From Streptomyces sp. TSRI0107 (lineage in GTDB: Bacteria > Actinomycetota > Actinomycetes > Streptomycetales > Streptomycetaceae), in the NCBI RefSeq assembly GCF_001905845.1, contig NZ_LIVZ01000005.1, positions 310,001 through 374,000 of the forward strand: a stretch of DNA of 64,000 nucleotides. Direction: 5' to 3'. A program made the translations under genes and the position numbers. The notes beneath the pieces are model-generated. The model had not been told where the DNA came from. It searched no databases and saw only the letters and a program-made list of their open reading frames with translations. Positions 40,937 through 52,090 of this stretch are shown here, one piece after another. Every line of letters starts with the position of its first letter. Position 1 is the stretch's first letter.

Positions 40937-41935
40937 TCAGTCCCAGGAACCCTGGGCTCTCGGCAGTCCCGCGATCTCCGCGAGGTCCTGCGGGGTCAGC
41001 CGCAGCTCCGCGGCGGCCGCGTTCTCGCCGGCCCAGCGTTCCCGCTTGGTGCCGGGGACCGGGACGACGTGGCGGCCCTGGGCGAGGGTCCAGGCCAGGG
41101 CGACCTGGGCGGGGGTGACCTCGGCACCGTGCCGGGCGGCGACGCGGCGCAGGCCGACCACTATGGGCTGGTTGGCGGCCATCATCTCGGCGGTGAAGCG
41201 GGGGTGGCGGGCGCGCATGTCGTCCGGTTCGAAGCCCTCGCCGGGGGTCAGCGTGCCGGTGAGGAAACCGTTGCCGAGCGGCATCGCGGCGAGGAAGCCG
41301 ATGCCGCGGGTCTCGCACCAGGGGAGCAGGGTGTACAGGGCCTCCGGCGACCACACCGACAGCTCCGCCTCCACGGCGCTTATCGGGAACACCTGCTGGA
41401 TCCGCTGGAGCTGGCGGACGGTCGCGTCGTACAGGCGGTTCCCGGACCGGCGTCCGCCCCGCGCCCCCACCGCGCAGAAGCCCAACGCCCGTACCTTCCC
41501 GGCCTGGACGAGTTCCGCCATCGCGCCCCAGGTCTCCTCGACCGGCACCTCGGGGTCGGCGCGGTGCAGCTGGTAGAGGTCGATCACGTCCGTCTGGAGC
41601 CGCCGCAGCGACGCGTCGCACGCCCGCTTCACATAGCCGGGGCGGCCGTTGGCCACGATGTGCTGCTCGCCCACCAGCAGCCCCACCTTGGTCGAGACGA
41701 AGGCCTCGGCCCGCCGCTCCTTGAGCACCCGGCCCACCAGCAGCTCGTTGGTGAAGGGGCCGTACATGTCGGCGGTGTCCAGCAGCGTCGCGCCCAGATC
41801 CAGCGCCCGGTGCACCGCCCTGACCGATTCGTCGCCCCGCTGCCTGGACGTGCTGTACGCCCAGCTCATCGGCATGCACCCGAGTCCGACTGCCCCCACC
41901 GCGAGTGCCGCCGCGCCGATCGTCCTGCGCTCCAC
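40937..41935 (-). CDS. Aldo/keto reductase
   Basis: 332 residues from a GTG with GAGGGAGG upstream. TIM-barrel AKR with the catalytic tetrad visible: Asp and Tyr in LLDTADMYGPFTNE, Lys in FVSTKVGLL and His in DLYQLHRADP. The NADPH-binding end VPVPGTKRERWAGEN is intact. It resembles the AKR13-type oxidoreductases. The substrate is unknown. It lies upstream of the sugar dehydrogenase gene on the same strand with 108 bases between. Confidence 0.9.
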   Translation of the reverse strand: MERRTIGAAALAVGAVGLGCMPMSWAYSTSRQRGDESVRAVHRALDLGATLLDTADMYGPFTNELLVGRVLKERRAEAFVSTKVGLLVGEQHIVANGRPGYVKRACDASLRRLQTDVIDLYQLHRADPEVPVEETWGAMAELVQAGKVRALGFCAVGARGGRRSGNRLYDATVRQLQRIQQVFPISAVEAELSVWSPEALYTLLPWCETRGIGFLAAMPLGNGFLTGTLTPGEGFEPDDMRARHPRFTAEMMAANQPIVVGLRRVAARHGAEVTPAQVALAWTLAQGRHVVPVPGTKRERWAGENAAAAELRLTPQDLAEIAGLPRAQGSWD

Positions 41936-42010
41936 CTGGTCGTGACCCTCCCTCTTGCGGCCCCCAACCTAACCTCTGCGCCCACGGGCCCCTGACATAG
42001 CCTCCTGACC

Positions 42011-42985
42011 ATGACTGCTGACGTGTGGCTGCCCATCCCGCCGGAGGAGATCGAGGGGCTTCCGGAGGGCCCGGCGTACCGCTTCTGGAACGGTGCCGAA
42101 ACCTTTCCCTCGGACCCCGCGGACTGCGTCTTCTACGTCGTCCCCTACATGAAGCCCGCCGGACTGGGGCAGCGTCCCCTGCCCGAGATGACCTCCCTGG
42201 AGGTGGTGCAGACGCTGTCCGCCGGCATCGACCACGTGGAGCCGGCGCTGGACCGGATCCGCGCGGGGGTGCGGCTCTGCAACGCGCGCGGGGTGCACGA
42301 GGCGAGCACCGCCGAGCTGACCCTGACGCTGATCCTGGCCTCCCTGCGGGGGATCCCCGACTTCGTGCGGGCCCAGGACCGGGGTGAGTGGCGTGGCGGG
42401 TTCCGGCCCGCGCTGGCCGACAAGAACGTCCTCATCGTGGGCTACGGCTCGATCGGATCAGCCATCGAGGACCGGCTCGAACCCTTCGAGGTGGCGCGGG
42501 TGGCGCGCGTCGCGCGCTCAGGGCGCACCACGGCGCGCGGGCCCGTGCATCCGCTCACCGACCTGCCCGCCCTGCTCCCGGACGCGGACGTCGTCGTGCT
42601 GTCCACCCCGCTGACCGACGCCACACGGGGCCTCGTCGACGCCGAGTTCCTCGCGCGGATGAAGGACGGAGCGCTGCTGGTGAACGTGGCCCGCGGCCCC
42701 GTCGTCGACACGAAGGCGCTGCTCGGCGAGCTGGAGGGCGGCCGGATCACCGCGGCCCTCGACGTCACGGACCCCGAGCCGCTGCCGCCGAACCACCCCC
42801 TGTGGCGGGCGCCGGGCGTGCTGATCAGCCCGCATGTCGGCGGACCCACGTCCGCGTTCCTGCCCCGCGCCAAGCGGCTCCTGGTGGACCAGTTGAGCCG
42901 TTTCGTGAACCGGCGGCCGCTGCGCAACGTGATCCTTACGACGGGCCCCGACGGGACCGGTGATCCGGGGACGGCAGTCGTGTAA
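42011..42985 (+). CDS. D-2-hydroxyacid dehydrogenase family protein
   Basis: 324 residues. The nucleotide-binding motif VGYGSIGSAIEDRL (near residue 145), the catalytic arginine in LLVNVARGPVVD, the glutamate in DVTDPEPLP and the histidine in LISPHVGGPTSAF are all present. These catalyse NAD(P)H-linked reduction of 2-keto acids; the particular substrate is not clear. It is divergent from the aldo/keto reductase gene. Confidence 0.9.
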   Translation: MTADVWLPIPPEEIEGLPEGPAYRFWNGAETFPSDPADCVFYVVPYMKPAGLGQRPLPEMTSLEVVQTLSAGIDHVEPALDRIRAGVRLCNARGVHEASTAELTLTLILASLRGIPDFVRAQDRGEWRGGFRPALADKNVLIVGYGSIGSAIEDRLEPFEVARVARVARSGRTTARGPVHPLTDLPALLPDADVVVLSTPLTDATRGLVDAEFLARMKDGALLVNVARGPVVDTKALLGELEGGRITAALDVTDPEPLPPNHPLWRAPGVLISPHVGGPTSAFLPRAKRLLVDQLSRFVNRRPLRNVILTTGPDGTGDPGTAVV

Positions 42986-43068
42986 TCCGATTCGGGCACC
43001 CTCCGCGATCTCACGGATGCGGTCCGTACCCGCGTTCCCGCTGGTGGTCACGGAGCGTAGAGAACCTA

Positions 43069-43099
43069 TGTCCCTGAGTGACGATACTGGTGTATCGTC
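43069..43099 (+). promoter_or_regulatory. BldD-box-like site and adjoining palindrome upstream of the c-di-GMP gene
   Basis: TGTCCCTGAGTGA at 43069-43081 matches the BldD consensus TNACNC(A/T)GNGTNA at all fixed positions except one (T for A at position 3). It merges with a perfect inverted repeat GACGATAC-TGGT-GTATCGTC (43080-43099). BldD with c-di-GMP is known to repress several cdg genes in Streptomyces, so a site about 90 bases before this small gene and GGDEF-EAL operon is biologically plausible. The consensus is recalled from the literature and the match was done by eye. Confidence 0.5.
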
Positions 43100-43171
43100 C
43101 CGACAGGGGTTGCGCCGCCACCGTTCGGCGCCGGGGATGGACATTTCAGACTGCGAGGGGGGCGACGGGCG

Positions 43172-43399
43172 ATGCACGGCCTATGGACCAACGATCCGAC
43201 TCGGCGGGGCCGCCGGCGGCGACCCTGGCGCACGGCCACGCGCAGACGCGGCCACCACGCCGGTCATGGCGGCCACCACGGCAACCACAACCACAGTCCT
43301 CACCACCGCCGGTACGGCAGCCGCAGGCGGCACGCCTATCCGGCCCAGCGGGACCCGCGGGACGCGGGCTCGGCGCCGCGGACCGGGAGGGACCGGTGA
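43172..43399 (+). CDS. His/Arg-rich small protein coupled to the GGDEF-EAL gene
   Basis: 75 residues from an ATG with GAGGGGGG nine bases upstream. The middle is a histidine cluster (RRRGHHAGHGGHHGNHNHSPHH) flanked by arginine-rich ends ([26 protein letters not shown]). Third codon positions are nearly 90% G or C by eye, clearly better than in the competing frame that would extend the downstream gene. Its TGA overlaps the GTG of the GGDEF-EAL gene (GTGA), which argues for translational coupling. No family is recognised; metal binding through the histidines or anionic-ligand binding is only a guess. Confidence 0.6.
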   Translation: MHGLWTNDPTRRGRRRRPWRTATRRRGHHAGHGGHHGNHNHSPHHRRYGSRRRHAYPAQRDPRDAGSAPRTGRDR

Positions 43400-46377
43400 A
43401 CGCGCCCTCGGCCCCCACCACCCTCGACAGGCGTCTGCGGGCCCAGCGCGCCCCGGGTGCGCTGCGGCCGGGGCCGCCCGCCGCGCGCCGCGGACCGCGG
43501 CCGGTCCACCAGCTGCTGCTGGCGCTGCTGTGCGCGGCCTACGCCGTCGGTTCCGCGTTCGGCTGGGGCTCGGCCCAACTCGCCCTGATCATGGGGGACT
43601 TCGGGCTGGCCGCGGCGGCCGGCGCCGCAGCGGTGTCCTGCCTCGCCTACGCCCGCAGCCGCCGGGTCCGCTTCCGGCCCGCCTGGCTGCTGTTCGCGCT
43701 GTCCTCCGCGATGGCGGCGATGGGCAACCTGGTCTGGGGCTGGTACGAGGTCGTCCTGGGGCGGCCCGTGCCCAGCCCCTCCTACGCCGATCTGTTCTTC
43801 CTGTGCTTCGCGCCGCCCGCCATCGTGGGCCTGCTGGTCCTCGCCAAGCGGCCGGTGACGAAGGCGGGCTGGGTCTGCCTGGCGCTGGACGCCTGGCTGA
43901 TCGGCGGCTCGCTGCTCACCCTGTCGTGGAGCCTGGCGCTGGCGCAGGCGGCCAAGGGCGGCGGACCCGGCGTGGCCCACACCGCGCTGTCGCTCGCCTA
44001 CCCGCTGCTCGACATCGCCCTGGTCAGCATGGTGCTCGCGCTGCACTTCCGGCGCACCGGCACGCACCGCTCCGCCGTCAACACCGCCATCGGGGCGCTC
44101 GCCCTGACGGTGATGTGCGACGCGCTGTTCACCTCGCCGCTGCTGCACCACAGCTACCGCTCGGGCCAGCTGCTGGACGCGGGCTGGTTCGCCGGCTCGC
44201 TGCTCCTGGCGTACGCCCCCTGGGTGGCGCCCCGGCAGGGCGAGGAGCAGCACACCCGCGTGGTGCACGAGCACGTGCCCGGCCACCGCGGCCCGGTCCA
44301 CCACCCGAACGGACCGGTGCCGCCGGGCGAGCACAGCCGCTACGCGGCCACCCGCCCGCTCACCGGCTCGCTGGCCGCCCTCACGCCGTACCTCGCCGCC
44401 GCCGTGTGCACATTGGGCATCCTCTACAACGTGCTCAACGGCCGCAGCGTCGACCGCGTGGTGCTGCTCACCGGCGGCACCGTGGTGCTCGCGCTGGTGG
44501 TGCGCCAGGGGATCATGCTGCTCGACAACATCACCCTCACCCAGGAGCTGGCGCAGAAGGAGAACCACTTCCGCTCCCTGGTGCAGGGCTCCAGCGACGT
44601 CATCATGATCGCCGCGCCCAACGGCATCCTGCGGTACGTCTCCCCGGCCGCCGCCGGGGTCTACGGACGTCCCGCCGAGGACCTGGTGGGCTCCGAACTG
44701 GCCGATCTCATCCATCCGGAGGACCTGGGCTGCGTGGTGCACGAGGTGCGCCGCTTCCTCGCCGCCAGTCCCCTGGAGGAACCCACGACCCGCATCGAGT
44801 GCCGTTTCCGGTCCGGGGAGGGCGGCTGGCTGAACGTCGAGTCGACCGTCAACCGGCACCACGGCGGCCTGATCTTCAACAGCCGGGACGTGACCGAGCG
44901 CGTTCGCCTGCAGGCGCAGTTGCAGCACAACGCCGAGCACGACCCGCTCACCGACCTGCCCAACCGGGCGCTGTTCACCAAGCGCGTCCAGCAGGCCCTG
45001 TCCGGCCGCCGCGCCTCCGACCGGGGCGCCCTGCGGGGCACGGCCGTGCTCTTCATCGACCTGGACGGCTTCAAGGCCGTCAACGACACCATCGGGCACC
45101 AGGCCGGGGACGAACTCCTCGTGCAGGCCGCCCGCAGACTCCAGGAGGCCGTCCGTCAGGGCGACACCGCCTCCCGGCTGGGCGGCGACGAGTTCGCGGC
45201 CCTGATCGTCGGCGACGGCACCCGTGACCGCGCCGCCCGTGAACGCAACATCCTGGAGCTCGCCGACCGCCTCAGGGTGAAGCTTTCGCAGCCGTACGTC
45301 ATCGACGGCAACGACGTCCGGGTCGCCGCCTCCATCGGGGTCGCCTTCGCCGAGCCCGGCCTCGGCGCGGGCGAGCTGCTGCGCAACGCCGACCTGGCGA
45401 TGTACCGGGCCAAGTCGGCCGGCAAGGGCCGGGTCGAGCTGTACAAGCCGCAGATGCAGCAGGACGTCGTACGCAAGGCGGAGCTGGCCACCCGGCTGCG
45501 GGCCGCGCTGCACGACGGTGAGTTCACGCTGCTGCACCAGCCGGTGGCGCGGCTGGCGGACGGCCGGATCTCGTCGGTCACCGCACAGGCGCGCTGGCGG
45601 TCCTCGCAGGGGGTGCTGTTCACGCCGGCCGAGTTCCTGCGGGTGGCCGAGGACAGCGACAAGACCGCCGAGCTGGACCGCTGGATGATCCAGGAGGCCG
45701 TCGAGCAGGCCGCCGAGCGCGCCGCGAGCGGGCTCACCGTGCCGGTGTCGGTGCGGATGACCGCCCGCAGGCTGCTGGACCGCTCGATGCCCGTGGGCTC
45801 GGTCGAGGCGCTGCTCACCCGCCACGGACTGCCGTCGGGATCGTTGGTCATCGAGCTGTCGGACATCGATCAGCGGATCCCGCTGGACGAGCTGGAGCGC
45901 CGGCTGAGCGGTCTCAGGCGGCTCGGCGTGCGGATCGCGCTGGACGGCTTCGGCACCGGCTGCCCGGCCGTCACCGCGCTTCGGCGGCTCCCGCTGGACG
46001 TGCTGAAGCTCGACCGCGGCCTGGTCGAGGGCGTCGTCGAGTCCGCGCGGCTGCACAAGATCACCAGTGGGCTGCTGCGGATCGCCGGGGACCTCGGGCT
46101 GAAGTCGGTGGCCGAGGGCGTGGATCTGCCCGAGCAGGTCGTCGCGCTGCGCTCGATGGGCTGCACGCACGGGCAGGGCATGGCCTTCGCCGGTCCGCTG
46201 GACGAGTACCGGCTGCGCCGGGCGCTCGGATCCGGCCACTTTCCGGTGCCGCACGGACCGGCCGAACCCGCTCTGGCGGGCGGCGGTGCGGGGGTGTACA
46301 CGGGTGGCGTGACCGCCGTCTTCGGAGGCGGGACGGCCCTCCGCTCACATAATGAGACTCCCGTCCCACCTACTTGA
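43396..46377 (+). CDS. Multi-spanning membrane PAS-GGDEF-EAL protein with degenerate EAL domain
   Basis: About 993 residues from the GTG at 43396 (GGGAGG six to eight bases upstream). About ten membrane helices (residues 35-385), a PAS domain (about 390-510), a GGDEF domain (about 514-690) and an EAL domain (about 700-945). GGDEF is intact ([10 protein letters not shown] near 595) and is preceded at the right distance by the RxxD inhibitory site (RQGD). In the EAL domain the signature is TAQ instead of EAL and DDFGTGYSS is replaced by DGFGTGCPA, so phosphodiesterase activity is doubtful. It is most likely a diguanylate cyclase. By position I recall it as the S. coelicolor SCO5511 counterpart. 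Confidence 0.88.
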   Translation: MNAPSAPTTLDRRLRAQRAPGALRPGPPAARRGPRPVHQLLLALLCAAYAVGSAFGWGSAQLALIMGDFGLAAAAGAAAVSCLAYARSRRVRFRPAWLLFALSSAMAAMGNLVWGWYEVVLGRPVPSPSYADLFFLCFAPPAIVGLLVLAKRPVTKAGWVCLALDAWLIGGSLLTLSWSLALAQAAKGGGPGVAHTALSLAYPLLDIALVSMVLALHFRRTGTHRSAVNTAIGALALTVMCDALFTSPLLHHSYRSGQLLDAGWFAGSLLLAYAPWVAPRQGEEQHTRVVHEHVPGHRGPVHHPNGPVPPGEHSRYAATRPLTGSLAALTPYLAAAVCTLGILYNVLNGRSVDRVVLLTGGTVVLALVVRQGIMLLDNITLTQELAQKENHFRSLVQGSSDVIMIAAPNGILRYVSPAAAGVYGRPAEDLVGSELADLIHPEDLGCVVHEVRRFLAASPLEEPTTRIECRFRSGEGGWLNVESTVNRHHGGLIFNSRDVTERVRLQAQLQHNAEHDPLTDLPNRALFTKRVQQALSGRRASDRGALRGTAVLFIDLDGFKAVNDTIGHQAGDELLVQAARRLQEAVRQGDTASRLGGDEFAALIVGDGTRDRAARERNILELADRLRVKLSQPYVIDGNDVRVAASIGVAFAEPGLGAGELLRNADLAMYRAKSAGKGRVELYKPQMQQDVVRKAELATRLRAALHDGEFTLLHQPVARLADGRISSVTAQARWRSSQGVLFTPAEFLRVAEDSDKTAELDRWMIQEAVEQAAERAASGLTVPVSVRMTARRLLDRSMPVGSVEALLTRHGLPSGSLVIELSDIDQRIPLDELERRLSGLRRLGVRIALDGFGTGCPAVTALRRLPLDVLKLDRGLVEGVVESARLHKITSGLLRIAGDLGLKSVAEGVDLPEQVVALRSMGCTHGQGMAFAGPLDEYRLRRALGSGHFPVPHGPAEPALAGGGAGVYTGGVTAVFGGGTALRSHNETPVPPT

Positions 46378-46410
46378 CAGTGGGTGCGTGCCGGGGGGAG
46401 GGTCAGTGCC

Positions 46411-46452
46411 ATGCGCACCCGAATTCTCGTACTTGGACAGCGCGTCGGCTGA
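46411..46452 (+). CDS. ilvB leader peptide (branched-chain attenuator)
   Basis: A 13-codon open frame, [13 protein letters not shown], with GGGGGGAGGG eight bases before its ATG. It carries consecutive Ile-Leu-Val-Leu codons and a further Val just before the stop. Downstream are alternative pairings (GCTGGG at 46453 with CCCAGC near 46483; CCGGA/TCCGG at 46463-46477) and then a Rho-independent terminator. This is the layout of ribosome-mediated attenuation: stalling at Ile/Leu/Val codons when charged tRNAs are scarce would prevent the terminator from forming. Confidence 0.8.
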   Translation: MRTRILVLGQRVG

Positions 46453-46505
46453 GCTGGGACCCACCGGAGGAGATCCGGAAACCCCAGCGACCTCACCGGC
46501 GCGCT

Positions 46506-46539
46506 CCCCTCGCTTGCCTTTCGGCACGAGGGGTTTTTT
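46506..46539 (+). terminator. Attenuator terminator before ilvB
   Basis: Stem CCCCTCG (46506-46512) with CGAGGGG (46527-46533), extended by TGCC/GGCA around a TTTC loop, followed by six T residues (46534-46539). Intrinsic terminators with a full T-tract are rare in this window, which supports a regulatory role. It ends 80 bases before the ilvB start. Confidence 0.88.
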
Positions 46540-46619
46540 GTTGCACAGGCACCTGTCGTACAGCAGTCGTACACCGCACAAAACTCGCAAAAACCCTCAG
46601 CATCGAGAAGAGAATGCCG

Positions 46620-48467
46620 ATGACCGAGCAGGCCACCGGGGCCCATCCGCAGCCGCGGCCCCGATCCGGAGGACAGCAGTCCGCCCCCGAGCACGTCACG
46701 GGTGCGCAGTCCCTCATCCGCTCTCTCGAGGAGGTCGGCGCCGACACGGTATTCGGTATTCCCGGCGGCGCCATCCTTCCGGCGTACGACCCGCTGATGG
46801 ACTCCACCAAGGTGCGGCACGTCCTGGTCCGCCACGAGCAGGGCGCCGGCCACGCCGCCACCGGTTACGCCCAGGCCACCGGCCGCGTCGGCGTCTGCAT
46901 GGCGACCTCCGGCCCCGGCGCCACCAACCTGGTCACCCCGATCGCCGACGCGCACATGGACTCCGTGCCGCTGGTCGCGATCACCGGCCAGGTCGCCTCC
47001 TCGGCGATCGGCACGGACGCCTTCCAGGAGGCGGACATCGTCGGCATCACCATGCCGATCACCAAGCACAACTTCCTGGTCACCAAGGCCGAGGACATCC
47101 CGCGGGTGATCGCGCAGGCGTTCCACATCGCCTCCACCGGCCGCCCCGGCCCGGTCCTGGTCGACATCTCCAAGGACGCGCTCCAGGCGAAGACCACCTT
47201 CTCCTGGCCGCCCACCATGGACCTGCCCGGCTACCGGCCCGTCACCAAGCCGCACGCCAAGCAGATCCGCGAGGCCGCCAAGCTGATCACCGCCGCCAAG
47301 CGGCCGGTGCTCTACGTCGGCGGCGGCGTCCTCAAGGCGAAGGCCACCGCCGAGCTGAAGGTCCTCGCCGAACTCACCGGAGCGCCCGTCACCACCACCC
47401 TGATGGCGCTCGGCGCGTTCCCCGACAGCCACCCGCTGCACGTGGGAATGCCGGGCATGCACGGTGCGGTCACCGCCGTCACCGCGCTGCAGAAGGCCGA
47501 CCTGATCGTCGCCCTCGGCGCCCGCTTCGACGACCGCGTCACCGGCAAGCTGGACAGCTTCGCCCCGTACGCCAAGATCGTCCACGCCGACATCGACCCC
47601 GCCGAGATCGGCAAGAACCGCGCCGCCGACGTGCCGATCGTCGGTGACGCCCGCGAGGTCATCGCCGACCTCATCCAGGCCGTCCAGAAGGAGCACAGCG
47701 AGGGCCACCAGGGCGACTACTCCGCCTGGTGGAAGGACCTGAGCCGCTGGCGCGACACCTACCCGCTCGGCTACGACCAGCCCGAGGACGGCTCGCTCTC
47801 CCCGCAGCAGGTCATCGAGCGCATCGGCCGGCTCGCCCCGGAGGGCACGATCTTCGCGGCGGGCGTCGGCCAGCACCAGATGTGGGCCGCGCACTTCATC
47901 CAGTACGAGAAGCCCGCCACCTGGCTGAACTCCGGCGGCGCCGGAACCATGGGCTACGCGGTCCCGGCCGCCATGGGCGCCAAGGCCGGAGCGCCGGACA
48001 AGGCGGTCTGGGCGATCGACGGCGACGGCTGCTTCCAGATGACCAATCAGGAGCTCACCACCTGCGCCCTGAACAACATCCCGATCAAGGTCGCCATCAT
48101 CAACAACGGCGCCCTCGGGATGGTCCGCCAGTGGCAGACCCTGTTCTACAACCAGCGGTACTCCAACACCGTCCTGCACTCCGGCCCGGACCACGACGGC
48201 AAGGCGCCCGGCCAGGGCACCCGCATCCCCGACTTCGTGAAGCTGTCGGAGGCCATGGGCTGCTACGCGATCCGCTGCGAGGACCCGGCCGACCTCGACA
48301 AGGTCATCGAGGAGGCGAACTCGATCAACGACCGTCCGGTCGTCATCGACTTCATCGTCCACGAGGACGCGATGGTGTGGCCGATGGTCGCCGCCGGCAC
48401 CTCCAACGACGAGATCATGGCCGCCCGGGACGTCCGCCCCGACTTCGGCGACAACGAAGACGACTGA
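46620..48467 (+). CDS. ilvB: Acetolactate synthase large (catalytic) subunit
   Basis: 615 residues. A TPP-dependent enzyme that condenses pyruvate with pyruvate or 2-oxobutyrate, the first common step to Val, Leu and Ile. The catalytic glutamate is in [15 protein letters not shown] (near residue 85), FAD-domain residues lie in the middle, and the TPP-Mg motif is [17 protein letters not shown]...NNG (near 470-505). The ATG at 46620 is preferred to one six bases upstream because GAGAAGAGA is then well spaced. The N-terminal 30 residues form a polar, Pro/Gln-rich extension. Confidence 0.96.
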   Translation: MTEQATGAHPQPRPRSGGQQSAPEHVTGAQSLIRSLEEVGADTVFGIPGGAILPAYDPLMDSTKVRHVLVRHEQGAGHAATGYAQATGRVGVCMATSGPGATNLVTPIADAHMDSVPLVAITGQVASSAIGTDAFQEADIVGITMPITKHNFLVTKAEDIPRVIAQAFHIASTGRPGPVLVDISKDALQAKTTFSWPPTMDLPGYRPVTKPHAKQIREAAKLITAAKRPVLYVGGGVLKAKATAELKVLAELTGAPVTTTLMALGAFPDSHPLHVGMPGMHGAVTAVTALQKADLIVALGARFDDRVTGKLDSFAPYAKIVHADIDPAEIGKNRAADVPIVGDAREVIADLIQAVQKEHSEGHQGDYSAWWKDLSRWRDTYPLGYDQPEDGSLSPQQVIERIGRLAPEGTIFAAGVGQHQMWAAHFIQYEKPATWLNSGGAGTMGYAVPAAMGAKAGAPDKAVWAIDGDGCFQMTNQELTTCALNNIPIKVAIINNGALGMVRQWQTLFYNQRYSNTVLHSGPDHDGKAPGQGTRIPDFVKLSEAMGCYAIRCEDPADLDKVIEEANSINDRPVVIDFIVHEDAMVWPMVAAGTSNDEIMAARDVRPDFGDNEDD

Positions 48468-48492
48468 GAGCCGTAGGTAAAGGAAGCAGACC

Positions 48493-50128
<1,636 letters not shown>

Positions 50129-50139
50129 GCCTCATCCGA

Positions 50140-50166
50140 GGGGCTGTCGTCGCCGACGACAGCCCC
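50140..50166 (+). terminator. Terminator downstream of ilvC
   Basis: GGGGCTGTCGTC (50140-50151) pairs perfectly with 50155-50166, starting twelve bases after the ilvC stop. The T-tract is minimal. About 230 bases without a gene then lead to serA; they should hold the serA promoter, but no clear hexamers were recognised. Confidence 0.78.
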
Positions 50167-50396
50167 TTCGGCGAACCAGGGGTAACGTCGAAGAAGAAGG
50201 CGTTGTCCATCCCGTCCAGCCACGGACGGGTGATCCTTCCGCAGAGGCGCAAGACGCCCTCCGCCACGCCACTACACTTCTGCACAACATACGCGTCAGG
50301 CCCACAGCGTCGTGCGTCTTCCACGCGGCTAAGCCCCTCCTCCGCCTGCGGCCGTCGGGACGGCCGTCCGCACGCATTGGACTTGTGAGGACTCAC

Positions 50397-51986
50397 GTGA
50401 GCTCGAAACCTGTCGTACTCATCGCTGAAGAGCTGTCGCCCGCCACCGTGGACGCGCTCGGTCCGGACTTCGAGATCCGGCACTGCAACGGCGCGGACCG
50501 GGCAGAGCTGCTGCCGGCCATCGCCGACGTCGACGCCATCCTGATCCGCTCCGCCACCAAGGTGGACGCCGAGGCGATCGCCGCCGCGAACAAGCTGAAG
50601 GTCGTCGCGCGAGCCGGCGTCGGCCTGGACAACGTGGACGTCTCCGCCGCCACCAAGGCCGGCGTGATGGTCGTCAACGCCCCCACCTCCAACATCGTGA
50701 CCGCCGCCGAGCTGGCCTGCGGTCTGATCCTCGCCACCGCCCGCAACATCCCGCAGGCCAACGCCGCGCTGAAGAACGGCGAGTGGAAGCGCAGCAAGTA
50801 CACCGGTGTCGAGCTGGCCGAGAAGACCCTCGGCGTCGTCGGCCTCGGCCGCATCGGCGCGCTCGTCGCGCAGCGCATGTCCGCCTTCGGCATGAAGGTC
50901 GTCGCCTACGACCCCTACGTGCAGCCCGCGCGGGCCGCCCAGATGGGCGTGAAGGTGCTGTCGCTGGACGAGCTGCTCGAGGTCTCCGACTTCATCACCG
51001 TCCACCTGCCCAAGACCCCGGAGACGGTCGGTCTGATCGGCGACGAGGCGCTGCGCAAGGTCAAGCCGAGCGTGCGGATCGTCAACGCCGCGCGCGGCGG
51101 GATCGTCGACGAGGAGGCGCTGTACTCCGCCCTCAAGGAGGGCCGGGTCGCCGGTGCCGGTCTCGACGTGTACGCGAAGGAGCCCTGCACGGACTCCCCG
51201 CTGTTCGAGTTCGACCAGGTCGTCGCCACGCCGCACCTGGGCGCCTCCACCGACGAGGCGCAGGAGAAGGCCGGTATCGCCGTCGCCAAGTCCGTCCGCC
51301 TCGCGCTCGCCGGTGAGCTGGTCCCGGACGCGGTGAACGTCCAGGGCGGCGTCATCGCCGAGGACGTCAAGCCGGGTCTGCCGCTCGCCGAGCGCCTGGG
51401 CCGGATCTTCACCGCGCTCGCCGGCGAGGTCGCGGTCCGCCTCGACGTCGAGGTGTACGGCGAGATCACCCAGCACGACGTGAAGGTGCTGGAGCTGTCC
51501 GCGCTCAAGGGCGTCTTCGAGGACGTCGTCGACGAGACGGTGTCCTACGTCAACGCCCCGCTGTTCGCGCAGGAGCGCGGCGTCGAGGTGCGGCTGACCA
51601 CCAGCTCCGAGTCGCCGGACCACCGCAACGTGGTCACCGTGCGCGGCACCCTGTCGGGCGGCGAGGAGGTGTCGGTGTCCGGCACGCTGGCCGGCCCGAA
51701 GCACCTCCAGAAGATCGTCGCCGTCGGCGACTACGACGTGGACCTCGCGCTCGCCGACCACATGGTCGTGCTGAAGTACGAGGACCGTCCGGGCGTCGTC
51801 GGCACCGTCGGCCGGGTCATCGGCGAGGCGGGCATCAACATCGCGGGCATGCAGGTGGCCCGGGCCGCCGTGGGCGGCGAGGCGCTGGCCGTGCTGACCG
51901 TCGACGACACCGTGCCGGCCGCGGTGCTGGCCGAGGTGGCGGCGGAGATCGGCGCGACGTCGGCGCGGTCGGTCAACCTGGTCTGA
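50397..51986 (+). CDS. serA: D-3-phosphoglycerate dehydrogenase
   Basis: 529 residues from the GTG at 50397 (TGAGGA six bases upstream; an in-frame GTG twelve bases earlier is less well placed). It catalyses the first step of serine synthesis. Substrate and NAD domains have VVGLGRIGALVAQRM (near 145), catalytic Arg in IVNAARGGIVDEEAL, Glu and His in PHLGASTDEAQ. The long form continues with the ASB domain and a C-terminal ACT domain (LKYEDRPGVVGTVGRVIGEAG) for serine feedback, as in Mycobacterium. Confidence 0.96.
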   Translation: MSSKPVVLIAEELSPATVDALGPDFEIRHCNGADRAELLPAIADVDAILIRSATKVDAEAIAAANKLKVVARAGVGLDNVDVSAATKAGVMVVNAPTSNIVTAAELACGLILATARNIPQANAALKNGEWKRSKYTGVELAEKTLGVVGLGRIGALVAQRMSAFGMKVVAYDPYVQPARAAQMGVKVLSLDELLEVSDFITVHLPKTPETVGLIGDEALRKVKPSVRIVNAARGGIVDEEALYSALKEGRVAGAGLDVYAKEPCTDSPLFEFDQVVATPHLGASTDEAQEKAGIAVAKSVRLALAGELVPDAVNVQGGVIAEDVKPGLPLAERLGRIFTALAGEVAVRLDVEVYGEITQHDVKVLELSALKGVFEDVVDETVSYVNAPLFAQERGVEVRLTTSSESPDHRNVVTVRGTLSGGEEVSVSGTLAGPKHLQKIVAVGDYDVDLALADHMVVLKYEDRPGVVGTVGRVIGEAGINIAGMQVARAAVGGEALAVLTVDDTVPAAVLAEVAAEIGATSARSVNLV

Positions 51987-51997
51987 GGTGACCGTCC

Positions 51998-52090
51998 CCC
52001 GGGGGCTGCCGCCCCCGGGCCCCGCTTCGGCCCTGAACGGGCCTCGTCCTCAAGCGCCGGACGGGCTGATTTCGCCCGTCCGGCGCTTTT
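51998..52090. terminator. Two hairpins after serA, the second a Streptomyces-type repeat terminator
   Basis: The first stem is CCCGGGGGC (51998-52006) with 52011-52019. The second is a perfect 14-bp stem AGCGCCGGACGGGC (52053-52066) with 52074-52087, loop TGATTTC, then TTT. I recall the AGCGCCGGACGGGC hairpin as a very common intergenic repeat in Streptomyces genomes. It lies between convergent serA and MFS genes; the last codons of the MFS gene are encoded inside it. Confidence 0.8.

Noticed and set aside
43183..43395. ATG at 43183 as start of the GGDEF-EAL protein
   Set aside because: This frame has many A-ending codons and a Pro/Gln-rich translation, while the other frame holds the better-supported small gene; GTG 43396 has a strong ribosome binding site.
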